From: Pseudomonadales bacterium
GTDB lineage: Bacteria; Pseudomonadota; Gammaproteobacteria; Pseudomonadales; Azotimanducaceae
Length of the DNA: 40,616 nt
Direction: 5' to 3'
NCBI GenBank assembly: GCA_028281005.1
Contig: JANQKS010000104.1
Coordinates: forward strand, 1 to 40,616
The position numbers and the translations under genes are program-made. Positions 31,960 to 39,258 of this stretch are shown one piece after another. Positions within the stretch are counted from its first letter, which is position 1. Each line of letters opens with the position of its first letter. The notes under the pieces are model-generated. The model made no database searches. It saw nothing but the letters and a program-made list of their open reading frames with translations, and was not told the DNA's origin.

Positions 31960-33257
31960 ATAGTGTGGATGTTCTTGTTGTCGGTGGTGGTCCGGCGGGC
32001 AGCACCGTCGGCACGTTGCTGGCCCAGCGCGGCTGGCGGGTGACCTTGTTGGAGAAAGATCAGCACCCACGCTTCCACATTGGTGAGTCTCTGTTGCCCG
32101 GCAACTTACCTATATTCGAAAAATTGGGTGTGCTGGAACAAGTGCGCGCGCTTGGCGTTTACAAACCCGGCGCTGATTTCACCGCGCCTGACGGCAAAGT
32201 AATGGCGTTTCCTTTTGCACGCGCCTTGGGGGATACGCCAGCCCACGCATTCCAAGTGCGCCGCTCGGAATTTGATCAGCTGCTGTTCGACAATTGCGTC
32301 AAACAGGGTGTGGACGCGCGGCAGCAGCACCAGGTGTTGGATGTTCGCCGTGTAGGCAACGGGCACGAAGTGGATTACTTCGATGCGGAAGGCCGGCAGC
32401 ACAGAGTGTTTGCCAAGCTGGTGATCGACTGCAGCGGGCGGGATTGTCTACTGGCCCGTAAACAGGGGTGGCAAATGCGCGATGCGCACCACGCCAGTGC
32501 CGCGGTATTTGGACACTTCACCCAGGTGGCGCGCCGCGAGGGAGACTTGGCCGGTAACATCAGTGTGTATTGGTTTGAGCAAGGTTGGATCTGGATGATC
32601 CCCCTGCGCGATGATGTGATGAGCGTGGGTGCGGTGTGTTGGCCCAGCCTGCTAAAAAGCCGCAACGGTGATCTGGAAAATTTTCTGCGCAGCGTTTTGG
32701 CGACAGTACCCGATGCCGGTGAACGTATGCGGCAAGCGGTGTCGGTGAGTCCAGTTAGCGCCACGGGTAACTACTCCTATGCATCCACCCGGCTCTACGA
32801 TGACGGGGTATTGCTGGTTGGTGATGCGTTCACCTTCATCGATCCGGTGTTTTCCAGTGGCGTCTATCTGGCCATGAATGGCGCGGTACACAGCGTGGCG
32901 CCGGCTGAAGCTTGGTTACGGGGTGACATGGCCGCCTATCGACGCGCGTGCCGGCGCTACCAACAGGCGGTGACGCGCAAAATCAGCGCGTTCTCTTGGT
33001 TTATATACCGCTTCACCACACCCGCAATGCGGGATCTACTGGGCAATCCACGCAACGATTGGCAGGTGGAGCAAGCGGTCATCTCCATGTTGGCCGGGGA
33101 TGGTGACGGCAGCGCCGATATCCGCAAACGTCTGCGCATATTCAAAGCGATTTACTTGGGTTATCGCTGCAAGCGTCTAAGCGAATCCTGGCGCGCCTGG
33201 TGGGCACGCCGGCGCAACCAACGCGTGGCCTTTACTGACGAAACCATTATGTCCTGA
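31956..33257 (+). CDS. FAD-dependent halogenase-like enzyme 2, aryl polyene
   Basis: A 433-residue flavoprotein. GGGPAGS at 10-16 binds FAD; HPRFHIGESLLP (37-48) is characteristic of phenol/pyrrole halogenases; Lys70 in VYKPGADF aligns with their catalytic lysine; W-x-W-x-I-P is at 211-216 (WIWMIP); and VGDAFTFIDPVFSSG closes the FAD site. It is about 100 residues shorter than enzyme 1 and belongs to a different branch. Xanthomonadins are brominated, so ring bromination is the leading guess. An in-frame TGA at 31950 fixes the upstream limit of the start. Confidence 0.83.
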   Translation: MHSVDVLVVGGGPAGSTVGTLLAQRGWRVTLLEKDQHPRFHIGESLLPGNLPIFEKLGVLEQVRALGVYKPGADFTAPDGKVMAFPFARALGDTPAHAFQVRRSEFDQLLFDNCVKQGVDARQQHQVLDVRRVGNGHEVDYFDAEGRQHRVFAKLVIDCSGRDCLLARKQGWQMRDAHHASAAVFGHFTQVARREGDLAGNISVYWFEQGWIWMIPLRDDVMSVGAVCWPSLLKSRNGDLENFLRSVLATVPDAGERMRQAVSVSPVSATGNYSYASTRLYDDGVLLVGDAFTFIDPVFSSGVYLAMNGAVHSVAPAEAWLRGDMAAYRRACRRYQQAVTRKISAFSWFIYRFTTPAMRDLLGNPRNDWQVEQAVISMLAGDGDGSADIRKRLRIFKAIYLGYRCKRLSESWRAWWARRRNQRVAFTDETIMS

Positions 33258-33290
33258 CATCCATAATTATTGGATTGAAGGACCATCCTT

Positions 33291-34217
33291 ATGCAACTGC
33301 GTTTTAGTTTTCAACAGAACCAATCGGCGGTGTACAACTCAGTAGAAGACGGAGACCCTGTCCTGTGCTTAGCCACAACCAATCCGCTGCTCGCGGGCAG
33401 CGGACAGGAGTGCTGGCAGCTGCCCGGTAACGGTCAGTTTGTAGAAATGGATGGGATGTGGCTGTTGCGCAGTGACGAGTACGTATGCGGCGCAGCTACC
33501 GCCACGGTGAACGATGGCAATCTTGAGCAAGCCGCACGTGAGCTATATGACGCCATGCTGTTGCACAGCGCTGGGTATCGTGTGCATCGCTTTTGGAACT
33601 TTGTACCGCGCATCAACCAAGCGGTAGGTGAGCTTGATCGCTATATGTGTTTCTGTGCCGGGCGTGCGCAAGCCTTTGCCACCCACGAGCATACGTATGC
33701 GGACATCGAGTTACCGCCGGCATCCGCGGTAGGCACTGGTGGTGATCAATTGTGCGTGGCGTTTGTTGCCGGTAAAAGTGACATGGTGCCGGTAGAAAAT
33801 CCGTTGCAGGTACCGGCGTATCGTTACCCGCCGCGATATGGCCCACGTCCGCCAAGTTTTGCCCGCGCCGGCGTGGTGAGCGACGGTGACGCCCTGTTTA
33901 TATCGGGCACCGCCAGCATTCGTGCCAGCGAGTCTTTGTACCCCGCTGATTTTATGAAGCAACTGGAAACCGCGATTGAAAATCTCCAAGCGGTGAGCAC
34001 AGCGGCACAGCCCGCAGATTGGCTGGCACCGGGTGCGGCCTACCAGCGCACCGTGCGCGTGTATGTTAAGCAGCCACAAGACTGGCAGCGCCACGGAAGC
34101 GGACTAGATCAACATTTGCTAAAACACGCGGCACAATTTAACGTGATTCAGGCGGATATTTGCCGCTCGGAACTGCTGGTCGAGATAGAAGCCTGGGCCA
34201 CGCGATCATTCTGTTGA
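33291..34217 (+). CDS. xanB2: Chorismatase (XanB2/Hyg5/FkbO family), hydroxybenzoate-forming
   Basis: A 308-residue chorismatase. The family's hallmark stretches are all present: RFWNFVPRIN (100-109), ASAVGTGG (144-151), NPLQVPAYRYP followed by PRYGPRPPSFARA (170-193), and FISGTASI (203-210). The enzymes hydrolyse chorismate to pyruvate plus either 3-hydroxybenzoate (Hyg5, XanB2) or a dihydrodiol (FkbO). Next to an aryl-AMP ligase and ACP, the 3-hydroxybenzoate-forming type is expected. GAAGGA precedes the ATG. E. coli aryl-polyene clusters use 4-hydroxybenzoate and carry no such gene, so this points to a xanthomonadin-like product. Confidence 0.9.
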   Translation: MQLRFSFQQNQSAVYNSVEDGDPVLCLATTNPLLAGSGQECWQLPGNGQFVEMDGMWLLRSDEYVCGAATATVNDGNLEQAARELYDAMLLHSAGYRVHRFWNFVPRINQAVGELDRYMCFCAGRAQAFATHEHTYADIELPPASAVGTGGDQLCVAFVAGKSDMVPVENPLQVPAYRYPPRYGPRPPSFARAGVVSDGDALFISGTASIRASESLYPADFMKQLETAIENLQAVSTAAQPADWLAPGAAYQRTVRVYVKQPQDWQRHGSGLDQHLLKHAAQFNVIQADICRSELLVEIEAWATRSFC

Positions 34218-34244
34218 AACCTGTTGAAACAAGGAGTGTCCTAC

Positions 34245-34643
34245 ATGGCATCAAGACGCACGTTGATGGCTGCATGGATGGGGGCGTTCTGCACCGCATT
34301 GTTATTTAGCGGTGCAGCTTATGCTGCAAAGATGGTAGAGAACGTCGAAGGGTCGCCGATTCCCGGCGGGTTGAGTGACGCGCAGATTGTTAAAGTGATA
34401 CAAGAAGGCGGCGCAACACGCGGTTGGATAGTGAAAAAGGTCGAGGCCGGCCATCTTGAGGCCACCATCTATGTACGCTCACATATGGGGAAGGTAGACA
34501 TCATGTACGACGCCGCAGCATATGCGATTCGTTACAACAGCAGCGAAAACCTTGGCTACAAAAACGGCAAGATTCACCGCAACTACAACAAATGGGTGAA
34601 CAACCTGAACATGGACATCCAGCGGGCGCTTGCCATGCTCTAG
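34245..34643 (+). CDS. Secreted conserved protein of unknown function, pigment cluster
   Basis: A 132-residue protein. ATG 34245 is chosen for the AGGAG 9 bases upstream. A signal peptide (about 1-27, ending AAYA) is followed by a compact domain with GGATRGWIVKK, VDIMYDAAAYAIRYNSSENLGY and IHRNYNKWVNNLN. I recall this RGW...NL.Y...IHRNYN.WV pattern from uncharacterised gammaproteobacterial envelope proteins; no function is known to me. It follows the chorismatase gene by 27 bases, so it may help in handling or anchoring the pigment. Confidence 0.8.
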   Translation: MASRRTLMAAWMGAFCTALLFSGAAYAAKMVENVEGSPIPGGLSDAQIVKVIQEGGATRGWIVKKVEAGHLEATIYVRSHMGKVDIMYDAAAYAIRYNSSENLGYKNGKIHRNYNKWVNNLNMDIQRALAML

Positions 34644-34683
34644 GCGCTGTAGCGTTGTGCGCTGCTGAGGCTTGTCCCCGCGG

Positions 34684-36360
34684 TTACCCGGATACCAACA
34701 GTTTCCACTCGTGGGAGCCCAACACCTTTTCACTGCTGACAAACAGCAGGCGCACCTGGTATTCGCCGGGTTCCAGTGTTTTTAAACCTTGGATGCGTTG
34801 CTTGGATCTAAAAGTGCCCGGCGTGCGCATTTCATTGACCACGGTTTGTTCGCGGATGAGCTCGCCGTCGCGATACACCTCAACCACCTCGCTGATTTCC
34901 CAATTACGGCTGGCGTCCCGCGGTACGCTGAGGCGGAACGCGCCGTTGTAGCCGGCGTCCCGCGAGAAACGTCCGGTACCCTGTTTTTCGTGCACGGATA
35001 CTTTCACCACCGCTACCTTCACTTGTGATTTGGCTGCCGCGGGCGGCTTGCCGGGTGGCGGTGTGCTGCGGCTTGGCGTCGCAACTACGGGGTTGGAGGC
35101 AGCCGGAGCGCTGGTGGGAGGTGCCGTTGTTACCGAACTCGACGCAGGCGACGCCGGTGTCGCGGCCAGTGCTGAACTGCTGCCTGCCGGGGGCGGGGGT
35201 GTACCGCTTGCTGAAGTGGCTTGGTCTTGGCTGCTAGTCACCAACCTATTGCTGTTGTTAACTTCGGTGGTTGTAATGGTGCTGTCGGTAGCCGCAGGCA
35301 GTGTGGCGGCCATGTTTGGTGTCTGCTCGACAGGGTTATCTGAACCGGCGACGGTGCTCGCTGATCCCGTTGTCTCGCCGCCGCGCCCCAACAGTAGGAT
35401 AACCGCGACGATCACAGCGGCAGCACCGCCCAACAGCGGCAGCTTATATTGCTCAAAAAACGAAGGTGTGGACGCAGCAGTATCGTTGGTGACGGTATCC
35501 GGCGGCAATGTGGGTGGCGGCACAATGGCGGTGCGTGCCGCGGTGTTATTCTCGGCGGCGTCTAACGCGTCGGCAAATTCTTCAGCGGTCTGGAATCTCT
35601 CTGCTGTGTCTTTCGCCAACGCCCGCTCTACGGTGTTTTGTAGCGCTTGCGGCACATCGTTTTTGGCAAGCTCTGATAATGGACGCGGGACTTCTTCGAG
35701 GTGGGCGCGCATCAGCTCAAAGTCGCTGTTGGCGGTGTAAGGTAATTTGCCGCTGAGCATTTCGTACAACACTACGCCGATGGCGTAGATGTCAGTGCGT
35801 TGGTCGATGTCGCGTCCCAATACCTGCTCGGGCGACATGTACGCCGGTGTCCCCACCGCGCTGCCGACCCGGGTCAGACGCGTCCCGCCAATCAGATGTG
35901 CGATCCCAAAATCTAACACCTTGACGGTGTCTTCCTGGTCGAGCATGAGATTGCCGGGTTTGATGTCGCGGTGGACAATCTTATGCCGATGGGCATAACC
36001 AAGGCCCTGCAGCGCATCTTTGACCAAATTGACCGCTTGTTGGTGCGGGATGGAACCTTGATTGGTGATCATTTCACCAAAGGGTTTGCCGTCGATGTAT
36101 TCCATCACCAGGTAGAGGCGATCACCCTCGGCAAAAAAGCGATAGACAGTGGCGATGTTGAGGTGCGACAGCTTGGCCAAGGTTCGCGCCTCGGCGCGAA
36201 AGCGTTTGGTGGCTTCTTCAAGTTCCGTCAGCTCCGGCCGCACACATTTGATGGCCACGTCCCGTTCTAGCTCCAGATCGATGGCCTTGTACACCTCGCC
36301 CATGCCGCCGCTGGCGATGCGCTCAACAATTTTGTACTGGTCAACGATGGTACCGATCAT
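34684..36360 (-). CDS. Hanks-type serine/threonine protein kinase, membrane-anchored
   Basis: A 558-residue kinase. The kinase domain (about 9-265) is complete: glycine loop ASGGMGEVY, Lys38, catalytic HRDIKPGN with Asp132, DFG at 150-152 and the activation segment GTPAYMSPEQ. A single helix (about 306-325) leads to a long Ser/Thr/Ala/Pro-rich linker and a beta-rich extracytoplasmic domain of about 110 residues. That domain has no PASTA or WD repeats and may sense an envelope signal. It starts 20 bases after the YCII gene and could be part of that unit. Confidence 0.93.
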   Translation of the reverse strand: MIGTIVDQYKIVERIASGGMGEVYKAIDLELERDVAIKCVRPELTELEEATKRFRAEARTLAKLSHLNIATVYRFFAEGDRLYLVMEYIDGKPFGEMITNQGSIPHQQAVNLVKDALQGLGYAHRHKIVHRDIKPGNLMLDQEDTVKVLDFGIAHLIGGTRLTRVGSAVGTPAYMSPEQVLGRDIDQRTDIYAIGVVLYEMLSGKLPYTANSDFELMRAHLEEVPRPLSELAKNDVPQALQNTVERALAKDTAERFQTAEEFADALDAAENNTAARTAIVPPPTLPPDTVTNDTAASTPSFFEQYKLPLLGGAAAVIVAVILLLGRGGETTGSASTVAGSDNPVEQTPNMAATLPAATDSTITTTEVNNSNRLVTSSQDQATSASGTPPPPAGSSSALAATPASPASSSVTTAPPTSAPAASNPVVATPSRSTPPPGKPPAAAKSQVKVAVVKVSVHEKQGTGRFSRDAGYNGAFRLSVPRDASRNWEISEVVEVYRDGELIREQTVVNEMRTPGTFRSKQRIQGLKTLEPGEYQVRLLFVSSEKVLGSHEWKLLVSG

Positions 36361-36380
36361 GGCGCGTTACACCTATTGTC

Positions 36381-36656
36381 CTAGCCGGGGATCACTTGTC
36401 TAAACGGGCGGATGCTGACATTGGCAAATAAACCGGCACTGCCGTAGGGGTCACCGGCAGCAAACGCGTCAGCGGCGGTGCGGTCTGCCGCCTCCAGAAC
36501 AATGATAGACCCCACCATGGTGGTTTCGTCATCCGCCAACATCGGCCCGGCGTAGCGCACGTCGAAGTCTTGCAGGTACGCCAGATGATCGTTGCGCACC
36601 GATTTACGCAGCGCTTCGCTGTCAGGTTTGTCTTCGCAAATCAGCACATACAACAT
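36381..36656 (-). CDS. YCII-related protein
   Basis: A 91-residue YCII-family protein (dimeric alpha-beta barrel). RNDHLAYL carries the conserved His, and AFAAGDPYGSAGLF is the family signature with the Asp-Pro-Tyr. Family members are small enzymes or regulators of mostly unknown substrate. It lies 13 bases after the esterase gene. Confidence 0.9.
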   Translation of the reverse strand: MLYVLICEDKPDSEALRKSVRNDHLAYLQDFDVRYAGPMLADDETTMVGSIIVLEAADRTAADAFAAGDPYGSAGLFANVSIRPFRQVIPG

Positions 36657-36669
36657 AACCGTCTCGCGG

Positions 36670-37596
36670 TTAGTTTAGGTGTTGCCGGATGGCTCTGATG
36701 GTAGCCTCCAGACCCGCCTTGGAACACTCGAACAAAGGTGCGGTGGCCATGAAGTCGTGCACTAAGCCGTCATAACGCACCACCGTAGCTTCTGTCCCCG
36801 CCGCATCCAACGCGTCGCCGTAGGCTTCACCCTCATCTCGCAAAGGGTCAAACTCGGCGGTCACAATGAGTGCGGGTGGCAACTTGCTTAAGTCAGTCGC
36901 GCGTATGGGCGAGGCGTACGCCTCTTCGCGCTGGCTCGCGTTCGGACAGTAAGTATCCCAAAACCACTGCATGGTTTTTGTTTCCAAAATGTAGCCTTCG
37001 CCGTTTTCCACATAGGAGGCGCGGGTGAGGTCGCAATCGGTGACCGGGTAAAGGAGGCATTGGAAATTGATCTTCGGCCCCCCCTGGTCACGCGCTTTAA
37101 GGCTCACCACCGCAGACAGATTACCGCCGGCGCTTTCGCCGATTACACCGAGTTTACCGTTGCCGTTGAGTGCAGCCATGTTGTCCGCAGCCCACTGGGT
37201 GGCCTCAAAGGCATCAATAACGGCGGCCGGATAAGGATCTTCAGGCGCCATTCGATAATCGACGGACACCACCACCACTGAAGCCAGGGTCGCCATCTGC
37301 CGGCATACCGCATCGGCGGTATCCAAGTCGCCAATCACCCAACCGCCACCGTGAAAATTCATCAAGATGCCGAACGGTCCGTCACCTTCAGGGGTGTAGA
37401 TGCGTAGTGGGATGTCTCCCAAGCTGCCGCTAATGGTGCGGTCTTCGCTCTGGTGCACGGGCAACTCAGGAATCACCGGGCGCATAACGCGGTACAGTTC
37501 CCTCCCCTGTTCCGGGGTCATTTCGTAAATTGGCGGTGCGGGCTCTTGCTCGGCCATTTGCTCAAACATAGCGGCATATTCAGCGGCGAGTGGCAT
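36670..37596 (-). CDS. Alpha/beta hydrolase, hormone-sensitive-lipase-like esterase
   Basis: A 308-residue esterase of bacterial family IV. Oxyanion motif HGGGW is at 82-86, nucleophile Ser155 in GESAGG, Asp250 in EFDPLRDEG and His280 in LVHDF. It is cytoplasmic, without signal peptide, and hydrolyses short to medium acyl esters. It opens a leftward unit with the YCII gene and possibly the kinase. The natural substrate is unknown. Confidence 0.93.
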   Translation of the reverse strand: MPLAAEYAAMFEQMAEQEPAPPIYEMTPEQGRELYRVMRPVIPELPVHQSEDRTISGSLGDIPLRIYTPEGDGPFGILMNFHGGGWVIGDLDTADAVCRQMATLASVVVVSVDYRMAPEDPYPAAVIDAFEATQWAADNMAALNGNGKLGVIGESAGGNLSAVVSLKARDQGGPKINFQCLLYPVTDCDLTRASYVENGEGYILETKTMQWFWDTYCPNASQREEAYASPIRATDLSKLPPALIVTAEFDPLRDEGEAYGDALDAAGTEATVVRYDGLVHDFMATAPLFECSKAGLEATIRAIRQHLN

Positions 37597-37692
37597 GGTT
37601 CCCCCTTTTTTTGATCACAGCTGCTACTTTTTCTTGGAATGCAGCTAAACTACGCGGCCTGAATCATACTACTTGAATTACGGAGTAAACCA

Positions 37693-38283
37693 ATGACTTC
37701 ATTGGATGGCGAACAAGAGATAGCCGACGTAGCCAAAACCTTTAATCCGCTTGAGTCCATGCTGCTGAAGCACCGCACGCTGACCTTGTTCGGCGAGGTG
37801 AATCAAGATGTTTCGCGGCGCTTGGCAGAGCGCTTATTGGCGCTGGCATTTGAGTCCGACGATCCGATCACACTGTATATCAGTTCACCGGGTGGGCACG
37901 TGGAATCCGGCGACAGCATCTTTGACATTATTCGTTACATCAAACCCGTTGTGCGTACGGTGGGTACCGGTTGGGTGGGCAGTATTGCCACCCACATATA
38001 TCTCGCGCCAGAGCGAGAACACCGCTTCTGTTTGCCAAATACGCGCTTCCTGATCCACCAGCCCGCCGGCGGGTTCGGTGGCGATGCTTCGGACATCGAG
38101 ATACACGCGCGGGAAATTGTCAAAACCAGGGAACGCATCAACGGCATCATTGCCCAGCAAACCGGGCAGCCGCTGGAACGAGTCACCGAAGACACCGACC
38201 GTGACTATTGGATGAGCGCCGAAGAATCCGTGGATTACGGTCTGGTCGGCAAGATCATCAACAGCATCAACGAAGTCGCTTAA
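37693..38283 (+). CDS. ClpP-like serine protease paralogue
   Basis: A 196-residue ClpP-family protein. The catalytic residues are Ser97 in GWVGSIATH, His122 in FLIHQP and Asp171 in DRDYWM; the spacing equals that of mature E. coli ClpP. The usual sequence around the serine (G-x-A-A-S-M-G) is replaced by GWVGSIA, so it is a diverged paralogue rather than the standard ClpP, and no clpX or other ATPase gene is adjacent. GGAG precedes the ATG. It may form mixed rings or work with a different unfoldase. Confidence 0.9.
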   Translation: MTSLDGEQEIADVAKTFNPLESMLLKHRTLTLFGEVNQDVSRRLAERLLALAFESDDPITLYISSPGGHVESGDSIFDIIRYIKPVVRTVGTGWVGSIATHIYLAPEREHRFCLPNTRFLIHQPAGGFGGDASDIEIHAREIVKTRERINGIIAQQTGQPLERVTEDTDRDYWMSAEESVDYGLVGKIINSINEVA

Positions 38284-38289
38284 GCGTCT

Positions 38290-38961
38290 ATGTCCTTACC
38301 GGTAGGAGAATCCAGCGTTGTGCTGGAGTCGCCTGCCGGGGCGCTGGATGCGCTCCTCCAAGTCCCCCCCGACCCATCTGCTCAGTGTGTGTTAGCCCAC
38401 GGGGCAGGTGCGGGGATGCAGCATGCGACGATGCAGGCGATAGCCGCCGCCTTTGCCGAGGCCGGGGTGTCGACGTTGCGTTTCAATTTCCCTTACTTGA
38501 TGGCGGGCAAGCGACGCGTCGACAGCAAAGCGGTTGCGGTGGATAGCATCGCGGCTGCCGCGGCACATTTACAGGCAGCCTCTGATTTACCTTTGTTGCT
38601 CGCGGGCCACAGCTTTGGTGGGCGCGTGGCTTCCCATGCCATGGCCGAACATGTGGTCGCCGCAGAGGGTCTGATCTGCCTGAGTTTTCCCCTGCACCCG
38701 CCGAAAAGGCCAGGCACCGAGCGGGCGGCGCACCTGCCGGACATCACCCAGCCCGTGCTGTTTCTCAGCGGCACACGCGACAACCTGGCGCATGCTGAGT
38801 TGTTGACTGAAGTGGTAGCCGAGATGAGCGAAGCTCAGATCCACTGGCTGGAGACGGCCAATCACTCCTACACCATACTGAAACGAACCCGTAGCAACCC
38901 AAAAACAGTGTTTGAGGAGATGACTGAGGAGGTACACCGCTTCCTCGCTGCCATACGCTGA
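38290..38961 (+). CDS. KANL3/Tex30-like alpha/beta hydrolase
   Basis: A 223-residue alpha/beta hydrolase. VLAHGAGAGMQH gives the oxyanion region, Ser108 in AGHSFGGR the nucleophile, Asp164 in GTRDN and His192 in ANHSY the rest of the triad. The family has no firm function. It follows the ClpP-like gene by 6 bases and is probably cotranscribed with it, but no link in function is evident. Confidence 0.88.
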   Translation: MSLPVGESSVVLESPAGALDALLQVPPDPSAQCVLAHGAGAGMQHATMQAIAAAFAEAGVSTLRFNFPYLMAGKRRVDSKAVAVDSIAAAAAHLQAASDLPLLLAGHSFGGRVASHAMAEHVVAAEGLICLSFPLHPPKRPGTERAAHLPDITQPVLFLSGTRDNLAHAELLTEVVAEMSEAQIHWLETANHSYTILKRTRSNPKTVFEEMTEEVHRFLAAIR

Positions 38962-39258
38962 CCGTTTATGTTGACGAATCGGACTCCAATACCGTGCATA
39001 TATACAGTTATCGGGTGCCACGTGCGGGTATAGATATATCCCACAGATATTAACACTAAATCGGGATTTGACTCGCCAATGCGGGTTTAGATCGACGTGT
39101 GCGCCAGCTTGTTTTGTTCGAAATGTAGCACCCGAAGCTCCTCGGAACCCAGCAACGAAACCTGGATTTGTGCGGTGCACGAGGCTGGACCCGGCCAAGA
39201 AGAGACAGATGCCATTCTAGCGAATACGGACCCACGCTCTTACCTTTACCCATAAACG
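38962..39258. other. Intergenic region, nothing recognised
   Basis: These 297 bases lie between convergent genes. I see no strong terminator and no gene. Base composition becomes more A/T-rich from here to the window end. Confidence 0.4.

Noticed and set aside
16876-34643. Dialkylresorcinol or flexirubin pathway
   Set aside because: No DarA/DarB-type genes and no tyrosine ammonia-lyase gene are present.
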